From assembly GCA_023436065.1 (NCBI GenBank), contig JAEZKU010000024.1, positions 437,213 through 501,212 of the forward strand: a DNA stretch of 64,000 nt, given 5' to 3'. Shown in pieces: positions 18,072 to 26,956 of the stretch. The stretch's first letter is position 1. Each line of letters begins with the position of its first letter. This DNA is from Bacillota bacterium (lineage in GTDB: Bacteria; Bacillota; Clostridia; Lachnospirales; Lachnospiraceae). Under the pieces are notes generated by a model that did not search any database, had not been told where the DNA came from, and worked only from the letters and a program-made list of their open reading frames with translations. Made by a program: the position numbers and the translations under genes.

Positions 18072-18434
18072 CTATCCCTCCTTGTGCTCGTCAATCAATC
18101 TCTTTAACTCTTCTGCTTGATGCTTGCTTAATTTTTTGCCGCTGATAAAAGCTGTCAAAAACTTCGGTAATGATCCTCCAAAGGTATCCTCAACAAAACG
18201 TATACTCTGCTTGGAATAATATTCGTCCTTTGTAATCAAAGAGGAAACCACGGCATTTTCATTTTGGAAAATACCCTTTTCACATAACTTTTTCAGCATT
18301 GTATAGGTGGTAGACTTTTTCCAGTTCATTTCTGTTTCACATAGCTTCACCAGCTCACCTGAACCTATCGGTTCGTTCTGCCAGATTAAATCAGCAAACT
18401 TTTCTTCCGTCTCTGCGAGTATATATTGTTTCAT
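18072..18434 (-). CDS. BlaI/MecI/CopY family transcriptional repressor
   Basis: 120 residues. A winged helix with WKKSTTYTMLKKLCEKGIF (about 32-50) matches the BlaI/MecI DNA-recognition region, and the C-terminal helices (FLTAFISGKKLSKHQAEELKRLID) form the dimerisation part. Cleavage by the co-encoded M56 protease is the known way such repressors are released. Its promoter carries two copies of a palindrome and GGGAGG precedes the ATG. Probably autoregulatory. Confidence 0.88.
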   Translation of the reverse strand: MKQYILAETEEKFADLIWQNEPIGSGELVKLCETEMNWKKSTTYTMLKKLCEKGIFQNENAVVSSLITKDEYYSKQSIRFVEDTFGGSLPKFLTAFISGKKLSKHQAEELKRLIDEHKEG

Positions 18435-18444
18435 GATACCTCCC

Positions 18445-18496
18445 TTGGTCTATTCAGTATAGACTTATGATATAAAGTCTATACTGAATAGACCAA
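18445..18496. promoter_or_regulatory. Duplicated operator of the BlaI-type repressor
   Basis: Two 17-bp palindromes GTCTAT-N5-ATAGAC (18448-18464 and 18477-18493) are themselves arranged as inverted copies inside a 22-bp-arm palindrome. Centres are 29 bp apart, near three helical turns, which suits two cooperating dimers. A third half-site, ATATAGACCA, follows at about 18504. Assignment to the neighbouring repressor is inferred. Confidence 0.7.
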
Positions 18497-18504
18497 ATTG
18501 TCAA
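18476..18504 (-). promoter_or_regulatory. Promoter of the BlaI/M56 operon
   Basis: Minus strand TTGACA (18499-18504), 17-base spacer, TAGACT (18476-18481). One operator copy fills the spacer, so repressor binding would block RNA polymerase. Confidence 0.65.
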
Positions 18505-18527
18505 TATAGACCATAAAAATATAATAA

Positions 18528-18881
18528 TTACCCATTTATTTGGTTCTCAATGTATGTCTGCGCGATAAGCATAGCTTGAATAATATGCTGAAGACGATTG
18601 AATTGGACGCTTCCACTTTCATATTTACTTTGAGCCTTTGTGGTCTTATTTATGATTGAGATGATCGGAGGTAATGCATCTGTCAGTTCTTTGCTTGTAT
18701 AACCTGTTGTTTGATTACCAGATATGAGCTCCTTTGAAATATAGAGCGCTTTAATTCTGTTTTTTAAGAGCGAATGCTGTGACGTCCCCTCGGCAAATTT
18801 ATGCAGCATTTTCTCGCAATTAGTAATAGTAGAAGATAGCAAGGAGATTGCCTTTTCTAATTCTCTTGTACTGAATTCCAA
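18528..18881 (-). CDS. Uncharacterised helical protein built of an internal duplication
   Basis: 117 residues, no family recognised. Residues 3-53 and 61-111 align without gaps: FSTRELEKA against YTSKELTDA, and each half ends in an A-x2-I-x4-I pattern, with about 14 of 45 positions identical. Both halves look alpha-helical and there is no signal peptide. Start: TTG at 18881 has AAAGGAG eight bases upstream. A GTG at 18914 would add eleven residues without an RBS. It is separated by the BlaI operator region from the BlaI/M56 genes. Function is unknown; it could be a small helical-bundle adaptor or a sporulation-related protein. Confidence 0.6.
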   Translation of the reverse strand: MEFSTRELEKAISLLSSTITNCEKMLHKFAEGTSQHSLLKNRIKALYISKELISGNQTTGYTSKELTDALPPIISIINKTTKAQSKYESGSVQFNRLQHIIQAMLIAQTYIENQING

Positions 18882-18951
18882 CCTGTTTTCTCCTTTTTCA
18901 AGAAGTAATATCACGAACTAATTCCTGCTTAGTTTTTCAATCGCCTGATTC

Positions 18952-19005
18952 TCATTTGGTAACTGCAATTTCAATACCATTCTCTTTTATCACTTTTATT
19001 TGCAT
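18952..19005 (-). pseudogene. 17-codon remnant resembling the start of a DUF4180-type protein
   Basis: A GGAGG RBS precedes an ATG that opens MQIKVIKENGIEIAVTK and then stops. This resembles the opening strand of DUF4180 proteins, but nothing recognisable follows in any frame. Either a decayed gene or chance. Confidence 0.25.
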
Positions 19006-19141
19006 AGTATCCTCCATCTTAATAATTTATTGCTTTACTCTTAGTCATCAACAACAACTAAACTCTTCAAATAAAATTCTTGACCTGTCTATTACTATAC
19101 AGTTTATACTACTTTTTAAAAAAGAAAAGAGGTAAATTAAT

Positions 19142-19909
19142 TTGACAGTGATTGAAGAAAAGAAAATGATAAACGAAATACCGGTAATCATATGTAAAAG
19201 AGATCATTATACAAAAAAGCCCCTTGTTATAATGAGTCACGGTTTCACCGGCAGTAAAAATGATATAAAAAGTAAAGGATATTTAAGTCACCTGGCGGAA
19301 TTAGGTTATTATGCAGTAGCACTTGATAACAGACTCCATGGTGACAGGCCCGGGCCTGATTTACTCACAACGATAATGAAATCCTCCGGTAAAATAGATT
19401 TGCTTTTACTACGAAGGGCAATCAAAGAAACGGCTGATGATATAAAATCAATAATTGATGAGCTATCCAAAGAAGATGATGTTGATGAAAACAGGATTGC
19501 AATGATCGGTGTTTCGATGGGTGGATTCATTACATACAGGTCCATGATAATTGACGACAGAATCAAGGTTGGGATTCCCCTTATTAGTTCTCCCTTTTGG
19601 GATGATATCCCCGGTGATGTTCCAATTCATCTTGATGAAGAAGAGAAAAAGGAATTAGCTGTGCTTTCCGAATGTTATCAACCCTCAAACAATTTAGACA
19701 AATTTTATCCTGCCTCATTATTAATGCAGATCGGTGATATAGACAAGCACTATAATGTCAACAGAATTATAGATTTTTATAATGAGCTAAGAAAATATTA
19801 TATCGATGATCCGGAAAAAATAGAATTGATCGTATATCCGAATACAAGGCATGAATTTACAAAAGAAATGTGGGAACATGCGTTACGGTTTCTGAAAATG
19901 AATTTGTAA
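19142..19909 (+). CDS. Alpha/beta hydrolase (prolyl-oligopeptidase-like esterase)
   Basis: 255 residues. VIMSHGFTGSKNDIK (oxyanion loop), nucleophile elbow IGVSMGGF (Ser about 122) and a C-terminal PNTRHEFTKEMW with the catalytic His. This resembles cytoplasmic BAAT/YitV-type esterases; the substrate is unknown. TTG start with a modest AGAGG RBS. It is convergent with the Na/Pi transporter, with a shared terminator hairpin between. Confidence 0.85.
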   Translation: MTVIEEKKMINEIPVIICKRDHYTKKPLVIMSHGFTGSKNDIKSKGYLSHLAELGYYAVALDNRLHGDRPGPDLLTTIMKSSGKIDLLLLRRAIKETADDIKSIIDELSKEDDVDENRIAMIGVSMGGFITYRSMIIDDRIKVGIPLISSPFWDDIPGDVPIHLDEEEKKELAVLSECYQPSNNLDKFYPASLLMQIGDIDKHYNVNRIIDFYNELRKYYIDDPEKIELIVYPNTRHEFTKEMWEHALRFLKMNL

Positions 19910-19919
19910 TTGATATCGC

Positions 19920-19951
19920 AAATGCCGGGTAGGAATTCCTACTCGGCATTT
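19920..19951. terminator. Bidirectional terminator hairpin
   Basis: AAATGCCG-x-GTAGGAATTCCTAC-x-CGGCATTT is nearly perfectly symmetric and sits between convergent genes ending at 19909 and 20029. Confidence 0.75.
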
Positions 19952-20028
19952 ACTTACTTCTCATATTTATTGTTGATATCCGGTATCTGCTTTCACCTTT
20001 CGTCCTGAATTCAAAGGTTTATTACTAT

Positions 20029-21753
20029 TTACATAGCTTCCTGTGAAAGCTTCTTTTTCTTTTCTCTTTCAATGGCTTGCAATGCTTCTGTTTTACTTCC
20101 GGTGGTGGATCGAATCGAGAAAGCAATGTTTACAATATGATCCGATACTCTTTGCAAGGAGAACAGAACGGAGTAAATACTCTTTGATACCTCAACAGGG
20201 TACATCCCGGAGCTTAAGCGAATGACGTGTTCGTTACGAGTAGAGGATATCAGTTTCTTTGTTTCCTTGTGTATATTTGAAATTATCTTGAAATTTTCGG
20301 TTCTGCGCTTTGTAAATGCATCAAACCCTAAGTCGAACATTTCAGAAATATGCTTATAGATTTGTTCAAGCTCTTCTTTGGTTTGATCTAAGAACTGTAC
20401 ATTATTATCCTTCATGTAACTGGTTTCTTTCGCCAAAAGTACCGCGTAATCACCCAAACGTTCAATATCGTTCGTTACATGATGCAACCCGCCGATCAGT
20501 TTTTCGTCACCGGCGAATTTTGTAACTGATGAAATTTTGATAAAAAAGTTTGTAAGCTTATTTGTTAAGAAATCAATACGGTATTCTACCTCGGCAATTT
20601 TTTTGCTTTCGCTCATATCTTCATTGATCAATGATGCAAAAGAACGATCAAGGTTCTCCTTCGCAAGAGTTGCCATATCGTACAATTCCCTTAAGGCCTG
20701 TTCGATGGCAACCGCAGGAGTTTGCAGGAAACGCTCATCAATATAGGACACTTCTTCCAGCTTCTCTTTTTTATCCTTCACCAAGGTTGTCACTAATTGG
20801 ATTAACGGATCGAGAAATACAAGCAAGATTAAGGTGTAAAGACTATTATATATCAGGTTATAGGTTGCAAGGCTAAACTGGGGCTGACCGGGGAACAGAC
20901 CTTCAAACACGTTGGTAATGGGTACTCTGAAAATAATCAGGATAATCGAAAATGTGACCGCACCTATTACACTGGTAAGCACATGGAATAATGCGATACG
21001 TTTCCCGTTGGCGTTTGTGGTCAGGGAAGCCATAATACCATCGCTACAGGTTCCAATATTTGCTCCCATCATTAAGAAAAACGACTGATCTATATTGCTG
21101 ATGACTCCAGTAGACAAGAATGCTATAAAAACGCCTGTTGCTGCCGTAGATGACTGTATGATTCCTGTAAAGAGAATTCCCAATAACACCAATAGGATGG
21201 GATTCTGCATGATTTCATATTGGAATACTTTAGAGAGTTGAATACTCAGAGTCGAATCTGCTCCACCGATTGCCGTTTCCATTACTTCCATACCGACAAA
21301 CAGCATACCAAACCCGATCAAAAATGGTGCAATCTTATTAAGGGTTTCGTTACTGGTGGAAAAAACGATGATGACACCGACGAACGCGACCGCTGCAAAA
21401 ACATAACTCATATTAAATCCACCCTTGCTGATACCTGAAAGGGCAAATATAAATGCAGTAAGAGTGGTGCCTACTTTTGCACCCAGGATAAAACCTGAAC
21501 CTTGCTTGACTGTTACTATATTTGCATGAGCAAGTCCTACTGTCATGATCGAAGTAGCTGAAGAAGATTGGACAAGTGCAGTGGCTCCGATCCCGATGCC
21601 ATAATTAAAGACTCTGTTTTTGTTGAATTTTTTGAAAAGATTACGAATTCCTGATCCTGCGCTTCGTTCCAATCCGGAGCTCATCTGCTTCATACCAAAC
21701 ATAAATACAGCGACTCCGCCTAACATAAGCAGTAAATTCATTATAATTTCCAT
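20029..21753 (-). CDS. Na/Pi cotransporter family protein with C-terminal PhoU-like domain
   Basis: 574 residues. Two inverted NptA/Na_Pi_cotrans repeats, each with the signature QSSSAT (residues about 61-66) or QSSTAA (about 200), in about eight membrane helices up to residue 315. A cytoplasmic helical PhoU-like tail follows (345-560; ERLGDYAVLLAKE, VSDHIVNIAFSI). Imports phosphate with sodium, or a related anion. ATG with GGGAG upstream. Located directly downstream of the RelA/SpoT-domain gene in the same direction, with a gap of about 70 bases. Confidence 0.9.
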   Translation of the reverse strand: MEIIMNLLLMLGGVAVFMFGMKQMSSGLERSAGSGIRNLFKKFNKNRVFNYGIGIGATALVQSSSATSIMTVGLAHANIVTVKQGSGFILGAKVGTTLTAFIFALSGISKGGFNMSYVFAAVAFVGVIIVFSTSNETLNKIAPFLIGFGMLFVGMEVMETAIGGADSTLSIQLSKVFQYEIMQNPILLVLLGILFTGIIQSSTAATGVFIAFLSTGVISNIDQSFFLMMGANIGTCSDGIMASLTTNANGKRIALFHVLTSVIGAVTFSIILIIFRVPITNVFEGLFPGQPQFSLATYNLIYNSLYTLILLVFLDPLIQLVTTLVKDKKEKLEEVSYIDERFLQTPAVAIEQALRELYDMATLAKENLDRSFASLINEDMSESKKIAEVEYRIDFLTNKLTNFFIKISSVTKFAGDEKLIGGLHHVTNDIERLGDYAVLLAKETSYMKDNNVQFLDQTKEELEQIYKHISEMFDLGFDAFTKRRTENFKIISNIHKETKKLISSTRNEHVIRLSSGMYPVEVSKSIYSVLFSLQRVSDHIVNIAFSIRSTTGSKTEALQAIEREKKKKLSQEAM

Positions 21754-21825
21754 TGTGTTTCTCCCTATTTCATTATATTTTCTTTCTTCACCTTATTTCA
21801 TAAACAGAAGGTCTTTACATTGGAA

Positions 21826-22815
21826 CTAATCGACAAGGTCATTTTGAAATCTTGAAAGATGCTCGTACGGCAGAATAAGTCTTCCGCGGAATAAGCCACA
21901 TCCATCGTTGATCAGTGAATTATCCACTGCCGAAAACATATTTACATCCAATTTTGATAATTCAAGCTTCTGTAACAGGATAACTCTTTCATAAGCGTCA
22001 TCAAAATAAATATTTTCTCCCTTTGGAATTGTATCACGTTTCGCTCTTTCAATTTCCTGTCGTTTTTCGTAACCCAAATGATTGGCAGGACCGATTTCAG
22101 CATAATCGTCCATTTCTTTTGTACGAAGCTGTACCTCCACATAACAACGGGCAAGGTTATCATAAAATGTTATATGTAGTGAGCGATACCCATTGGACGC
22201 CGGATCAGCAACATAATCCCTATAATATGGGCTTACGCTCTCTTCTAACAGGGGGGATTTTTTCTGCCCATTCAGATAAGCCAATTCTGCGGTAAAACCG
22301 CGTTCCTCCATGAAAGCAGGCAACTGGTTGGCAACATCATATAGATATTTATTTTCTTTATCCGCAAGAATCTCATCTTCTTTCAAATGACATTTGGGAA
22401 GGGAAATCACAATTCTGTATGCAATCAGGTCCCGAAAACAGGACAAATTGTTTTTCAGGTCAGGAAGAGATGGGTAATCGCCATGTTTTTTATAATACTC
22501 GTAGATATATTCCACGATGTAACCGTTAAATTTTGCTTCCGCACGTATCAGTGATTTAATTCGGCCCTTAAAAGTAAATGCAAGAAAAGGATATTCATTT
22601 GCCATATGTTTATAGAAATCCCGAATCCGCTGGGACTGCGAAGTAAGGAATTCGTTGTGTTGTAAAAGCTCCGTAATTTGAAGCAGAAAATTGCAGTGCA
22701 AAAGATCGATCTCATTATGAGTTTTCTTCGCTGACTGTTTCAAATCCTCAGTATATCTCTGTAATATCTTAAGAACCGTATCGCCTGAATACAGATAATC
22801 ATTTAATTTTATCAT
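21826..22815 (-). CDS. RelA/SpoT-domain protein (possible small alarmone synthetase)
   Basis: 329 residues. A central RelA_SpoT nucleotidyltransferase domain (about 80-240): FKGRIKSLIRAEAKF, FRDLIAYRIVISLP, SNGYRSLHITFYD and CYVEVQLRTKEMDDYAE. There is no HD hydrolase, TGS or ACT domain, so it could only synthesise (p)ppGpp or a related pyrophosphorylated nucleotide. It is longer than ordinary small alarmone synthetases (about 210-240), with extra ~80-residue N- and C-terminal regions. Stand-alone RelA/SpoT domains also occur as toxins, and no antitoxin gene is visible here. Confidence 0.8.
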   Translation of the reverse strand: MIKLNDYLYSGDTVLKILQRYTEDLKQSAKKTHNEIDLLHCNFLLQITELLQHNEFLTSQSQRIRDFYKHMANEYPFLAFTFKGRIKSLIRAEAKFNGYIVEYIYEYYKKHGDYPSLPDLKNNLSCFRDLIAYRIVISLPKCHLKEDEILADKENKYLYDVANQLPAFMEERGFTAELAYLNGQKKSPLLEESVSPYYRDYVADPASNGYRSLHITFYDNLARCYVEVQLRTKEMDDYAEIGPANHLGYEKRQEIERAKRDTIPKGENIYFDDAYERVILLQKLELSKLDVNMFSAVDNSLINDGCGLFRGRLILPYEHLSRFQNDLVD

Positions 22816-22896
22816 ATGGTTTCTTGCATCTGTTCATTTTCTTACAGATGAACTCTCCTTTCTTTAGTACCTTTATATCTATTTTCAAGATATACT

Positions 22897-23298
22897 TTAT
22901 TTCAGTCCGGTAAACATCCAGTTAACACCAAATTTATCCCGTAGTGAGCCGTGCAGCTCTGCAAAAAACGTTGATGTAAGCTCCATGTATATTTCAGCAT
23001 CTTGTTTCAGTAAATCCCACGCATTTTCTACTAAACTCAAATCTTTTGTTGTAACAGAAATATACATATTGGTACCCGGTTGACACCGCTCCTCACCATC
23101 GGCGCACATAATTTCAGTGTCACCCCACTTAAGTCTTGCGTGAAGTACAAGATTTTTATCACTTTCTGATACCTGAAAACCAGGATTCGGAATATCTCCA
23201 TATTTCTTTAATTCAGTGACTTTTGCACCAAAAGCTTTTGTATATACTTCAAGAGCTTCTGCACAGTTCCTATTGAAAAGCAGATAATGAGAAAACAT
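22897..23298 (-). CDS. VOC family protein (PhnB/glyoxalase-like)
   Basis: About 133 residues of a PhnB-like VOC fold: FNRNCAEALEVYTKAFGAKVTEL at the N-terminus, LKWGDTEIMCADG in the middle and GSLRDKFGVNWMFTGL at the end, the usual finish of this subfamily. The start at 23298 has TAGGAGG upstream; a longer in-frame start at 23349 lacks one. Enzymatic activity is unassigned; many are annotated as 3-demethylubiquinone methyltransferase-like or glyoxalase-like. Confidence 0.82.
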   Translation of the reverse strand: MFSHYLLFNRNCAEALEVYTKAFGAKVTELKKYGDIPNPGFQVSESDKNLVLHARLKWGDTEIMCADGEERCQPGTNMYISVTTKDLSLVENAWDLLKQDAEIYMELTSTFFAELHGSLRDKFGVNWMFTGLK

Positions 23299-23470
23299 TT
23301 TAACTCCTCCTATATTTTTAAGTATATTAATTACCACACTCTTTATCAATGATGTATTTTATTATTAACGTACACGTCAAAATCATACGTTATTGTTTTA
23401 AAGCTTTCAGCAATCAGTAATCGCTGCCAAAAGTCTGGAAACCTTTCATTTCAAACCTTTTAGAGCCTAT

Positions 23471-24865
23471 TTATTTATCTTTGCGTGTCATCAATACAAC
23501 TGTCTCTACATGCACCGTCTCCGGGAACATGTCCACAGCACATACCTTCTCAACCTTGTATCCCTTCGCCTGAAACACCTCTAAGTCCCTTACCAATGAG
23601 GTCGGCTTGCAGGAGATATAGACGATTTTATCCACGCCAAAGTCAATGATCTTATCCAGTGCCTTCGGGTGGATGCCGTCCCTGGGAGGATCGAGGATGA
23701 TGATATCCGGCTTATCCTGCAGGGAATCGATTACCTTCAGTACATCTCCTGCGATAAATTCGCAGTTATCCAAACCGTTCATAGCAGCATTCTCCCGGGC
23801 TGCTTCTACTGCCTCCTCCACGATCTCCACACCGGTTACTTTACCCGCCACCGGAGCCAGCAGCTGGGCTATAGTGCCCGTACCGCTGTAGAGGTCGAAG
23901 ATACGCTTGTCCTTCGTCTCCCCGACATATTCACGAGCCTTGGAATAAAGCACCTCCGCACCAAGAGAATTGGTTTGGAAGAAGGAGAAGGTGGATATTC
24001 TAAACCTTAAGCCCAGCAGTTCCTCGAAGATATAATCCCTGCCGTATAGAACTACAGTCCGGTCACTCTTCACCACATCTGCCTGGCTGTCATTGTAGGT
24101 ATGCAGGATACCGGTAAGCTTCCCCTCCAAGGGTAAATCCAGCAATCGTGCCACAAGAGGTGCAAATAGTTCCCCGATCGGCTCATTCGTCCTATTCGCC
24201 AGCTCTTCCTCCTGAGAGGTTGTAATAATATTGACCAGGAGTTCACCTGTCTTCACTGCTCGTCTGATCAGCAGATGACGCAGATAACCTTTGTGGGTAA
24301 GCTTATGGTAATAATCTGCTCCAAGCTCCGCACCATACTTTAATACACAATTAAGGATCAAATTAAAGTCTTTATCCACAATTGCACAATCATATGTGGT
24401 GATAATATCATGAAAGCTGCCCTTCTTATGAAGGCCAAGGGCAAGCGGCCCATTCTTATATTCATCCCCGAAGGAGAATTCCATCTTATTACGATAGCCC
24501 CACTCCTTCGGACTACCCAGGATGCCTTCAAAGGTATAATCTCTGCATACCTGATCGATCAGACGCTTTACCTGGTCCCTCTTCATCTCAAGCTGGCTTT
24601 CATAAGACATCGTCTGATAGCTGCAACCTCCGCAGTCTCCAAAGCAATGACAGGCTTTATCCCTGACCTCAAGCGGAGATCTTTCCAGTATCTCCTTCAG
24701 ATTACCCTCCGTCTTCTCGCTTCTGATCTTACTTACGACAAAGCTCACCTTTTGTCCGGGCATTGTATTCTTTACGATGACCTTCCCTTCTTCGTGCTCA
24801 ATGACACCCTTATTCGGGAAATCCACTCGCTTTACTATCCCTTCATAAAATTGACCTTTTTTCAT
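23471..24865 (-). CDS. rlmD: 23S rRNA (uracil-5-)-methyltransferase, RlmD/RumA type
   Basis: 464 residues. N-terminal TRAM domain (1-60), iron-sulfur cluster ligands in CHCFGDCGGC (about 88-97), SAM-binding FDLYSGTGTIAQ, DPPRDGIHP and the catalytic cysteine in VYISCKP near residue 415. It methylates a uridine in 23S rRNA (or the related TrmFO-type position). There is no Shine-Dalgarno at normal spacing; the 5' region is a compact structured RNA ending about nine bases before the ATG, suggesting translation control. Confidence 0.9.
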   Translation of the reverse strand: MKKGQFYEGIVKRVDFPNKGVIEHEEGKVIVKNTMPGQKVSFVVSKIRSEKTEGNLKEILERSPLEVRDKACHCFGDCGGCSYQTMSYESQLEMKRDQVKRLIDQVCRDYTFEGILGSPKEWGYRNKMEFSFGDEYKNGPLALGLHKKGSFHDIITTYDCAIVDKDFNLILNCVLKYGAELGADYYHKLTHKGYLRHLLIRRAVKTGELLVNIITTSQEEELANRTNEPIGELFAPLVARLLDLPLEGKLTGILHTYNDSQADVVKSDRTVVLYGRDYIFEELLGLRFRISTFSFFQTNSLGAEVLYSKAREYVGETKDKRIFDLYSGTGTIAQLLAPVAGKVTGVEIVEEAVEAARENAAMNGLDNCEFIAGDVLKVIDSLQDKPDIIILDPPRDGIHPKALDKIIDFGVDKIVYISCKPTSLVRDLEVFQAKGYKVEKVCAVDMFPETVHVETVVLMTRKDK

Positions 24866-24874
24866 TTATTTTTG

Positions 24875-24968
24875 AGCATAGTCCTATTTGACAAAGCCTC
24901 CATCACGGAGCAATGTTCCCTGTCAGGTATCCGGCAAATTGGGATACTCTTGGTGATAGGGCTATGCT
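24875..24968 (-). ncRNA. Structured 5' leader RNA of rlmD, class not recognised
   Basis: On the minus strand a closing helix pairs AGCATAGCCCTAT (24956-24968) with ATAGGACTATGCT (24875-24887), 12 of 13 pairs. Inside are a GTATCC/GGATAC hairpin (24927-24947) and a TGACA/TGTCA helix (24889-24893 with 24921-24925) capped by CTCC/GGAG (24898-24910). The 3' strand of the closing helix contains AGGA, the only SD-like sequence before rlmD. Not one of the riboswitch classes I can recognise. Confidence 0.55.
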
Positions 24969-24987
24969 TACCTCCTATCCAACATGA

Positions 24988-25031
24988 AAATGACTCGTTT
25001 TCCGTATCATATTATAACGGTAAACGAGTCA
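24988..25031 (-). terminator. Terminator of the homocysteine methyltransferase family gene
   Basis: TGACTCGTTT (24991-25000) pairs with AAACGAGTCA (25022-25031). On the minus strand the stem is followed by TTTTC. It lies just past the stop at 25037 and upstream of the rlmD leader, so rlmD has its own transcript start. Confidence 0.65.
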
Positions 25032-25036
25032 AAAGT

Positions 25037-25984
25037 CTACATCAGGTTCTTGATCCTTTTCGCAATTTCTTCAATATGCCGCTCATCCGTGCCGCAGCAG
25101 CCTCCAAGGATCTGAAAGCCATGATATTTATGTAATTTCATGATTTCTTCTGCAAGCTCAGTCGGTTCGGAGCTTAGTATTTCACAACAGCCGTCCAGTT
25201 CCTCGGGTGTTAAGGGTGATGCATTGGCTTGTATTCCCTTCAATCGATTTCTTACAAGCTCTGTCCGGTTGAATTCCCAGGCAAGTGCCTTCCCCACATT
25301 GGCAGGATGAACACAGTTCGTCATGTAGAAGATGGGCTTTATCTCAATGGAATTCTCGATTGTCTCTATGGCAGTATGAATTGTGGTTCCGTCAATCATC
25401 CTTCCATCGGTCCTAATCATCAGACTGATGATATAGGGTAAACCGGTTTCAGCCATTGCTTCCGCCATCCCGATTGCCTCCGGCAGTGTCGGCATAATCG
25501 CGGCATAGAGAAAATCAACTTTTGCCTCGGCAAAAAGCTTCGCCTGCCAGGAATGATATTCATATGCTTCGTTGGCAGTCAGTGCTCCGGTACCTTTATA
25601 GGCATCACCCTTACAGCCCATCATCCCGCCAAGGTAAAGCTCCGTATGTGCCGGATCCTTTTCCATCGCTTTCTTTAGCAGACTCCTGTAAAATTTTACG
25701 TTATCCTCGATTAATTCCTCCCTGTAAGAAGAATTTCTTACATTGTCCCTGCTTGCCCTTCGGGTTGGTGTCATGAACATCATCGGCTGCCGATACCTGA
25801 CAGCAATCTCAAGATACTGATCTGTAATTTTTGTAATCGCTTTTCTTGCGTCCTCCCTGTAAATGAGATTTGCATTTGCCACTTCGGAATTATATACGAT
25901 ACCAAACTCATTCCTCAAACGAATGCCCAATGCCCCTTCTGTCATGATGATCCGCCCTGACTGATAACATTCCCTGAAATTCAT
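25037..25984 (-). CDS. Homocysteine S-methyltransferase family protein
   Basis: 315 residues of a TIM-barrel S-methyl_trans domain. The zinc ligands are visible in the C-terminal GGCCGTDERH and in MTNCVHP (about residue 220). The N-terminus TEGALGIRLRNEFGI is a variant of the usual LDGG/MGT opening. Family members transfer methyl from S-methylmethionine, methyl-THF or betaine to homocysteine; the donor here is not predictable. Some MmuM-like proteins in Clostridia are stand-alone. No methionine gene is adjacent. Confidence 0.8.
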   Translation of the reverse strand: MNFRECYQSGRIIMTEGALGIRLRNEFGIVYNSEVANANLIYREDARKAITKITDQYLEIAVRYRQPMMFMTPTRRASRDNVRNSSYREELIEDNVKFYRSLLKKAMEKDPAHTELYLGGMMGCKGDAYKGTGALTANEAYEYHSWQAKLFAEAKVDFLYAAIMPTLPEAIGMAEAMAETGLPYIISLMIRTDGRMIDGTTIHTAIETIENSIEIKPIFYMTNCVHPANVGKALAWEFNRTELVRNRLKGIQANASPLTPEELDGCCEILSSEPTELAEEIMKLHKYHGFQILGGCCGTDERHIEEIAKRIKNLM

Positions 25985-26017
25985 ATTTGTTCTCCTATCA
26001 TCTGTTTTGCTTAAATG

Positions 26018-26956
26018 TTATGCATTCTGTATCAATCCTATGGTCTCCTGCTCCAGCTTCTTCTCATTTTCAAGATTGCCAGCTTTCATATTGTTCAGTT
26101 TAACCAGTACCTCCTGAACCTGATCTCTGACATTGCAGACGCTAGCTAAGGATTCATGAATCCTCGACTGCATACACCAGTCTGCAATTAATCCGTCAAA
26201 GAAGAAATCAGCGAATTTCCCGAATTCATCCATCGAGAAGGTTATTCCATTACTAATTCTGACATCCGCAAGCTCCGTACGAAAGCCTGAAAGCTTCGTC
26301 TGGATAAGCCCAGCCTCAGCCTTAGCATCATCGATATGGGAGTGTTTTGCCAAATCCGAGATCAAACCTCCACCAATCAGATCAAAAGTACCCCAGCCCT
26401 CCGCACTTTCCAGACTGTTCAAGGCATTATTGATATGTTCCATGACCTCATTTCCTGCGGCAATTGCTTCATCAATCTCCTTACGGTTATTCTTCAGACC
26501 CATGAGCTGTGATGACAGTTCCAGAAGTCTCTGCCCGGCTTCTGAATATGATGCTAAAATCATTTCTCTCTTCTTCTCATACAGACTGTCATATTCATTC
26601 TGACAACTCCTATATTGCACCAGTTCTTCTTCCAGCTCTTTGATCCGATTCTCGATCTGAGCGAGCTCTGCTGCTGCCTGATCATATTTCAGGGCCGCGG
26701 CTAAGGCTTCCTTCCGCTCCTCTTCAACCCGTTCTCCGAGTCTTCCAAGTATTGAATAGAACAGGTGCGGCAGGCTTTTCCTCTCTAACTGTTCTACATC
26801 AGCATTTTCCTTCTCAAGCAAAGCTTGATACTCCTCCAGTTTAAGCTTCAGCCTCTTTTGTTGTTCCATCAGCTCCTCCAGCATGGAAGAAAGCTTCCTA
26901 CGGCGGCAGACCTTCTGCATCGCTTCCTCCAGCTGAACATTGATCTCTTCATACAT
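26018..26956 (-). CDS. Uncharacterised coiled-coil protein
   Basis: 312 residues, no family recognised. Residues 5-135 are heptad-rich, charged coiled coil (QQKRLKLKLEEYQALLEK and similar), then a short Gly-containing segment (GWGTFDLIGGGLISDLAKHSHID, 185-207) and a further helical region to the end. No membrane or signal sequence. Its start is 125 bases downstream of the ABC permease stop, and its stop is 33 bases upstream of the homocysteine methyltransferase gene. It is probably cytoplasmic; the Gly/His segment recurs in coiled-coil proteins of clostridia but has no known function. Confidence 0.65.
   Translation of the reverse strand: MYEEINVQLEEAMQKVCRRRKLSSMLEELMEQQKRLKLKLEEYQALLEKENADVEQLERKSLPHLFYSILGRLGERVEEERKEALAAALKYDQAAAELAQIENRIKELEEELVQYRSCQNEYDSLYEKKREMILASYSEAGQRLLELSSQLMGLKNNRKEIDEAIAAGNEVMEHINNALNSLESAEGWGTFDLIGGGLISDLAKHSHIDDAKAEAGLIQTKLSGFRTELADVRISNGITFSMDEFGKFADFFFDGLIADWCMQSRIHESLASVCNVRDQVQEVLVKLNNMKAGNLENEKKLEQETIGLIQNA

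Noticed and set aside
24410..25135. 241-codon plus-strand frame spanning rlmD and its leader
   Set aside because: Antisense to rlmD and its structured leader, and it runs through the terminator; no family resemblance.
26018..26956. Coiled-coil protein as a spore or SMC-like protein
   Set aside because: No ATPase or zinc-hook motifs are present, so no functional name is given.
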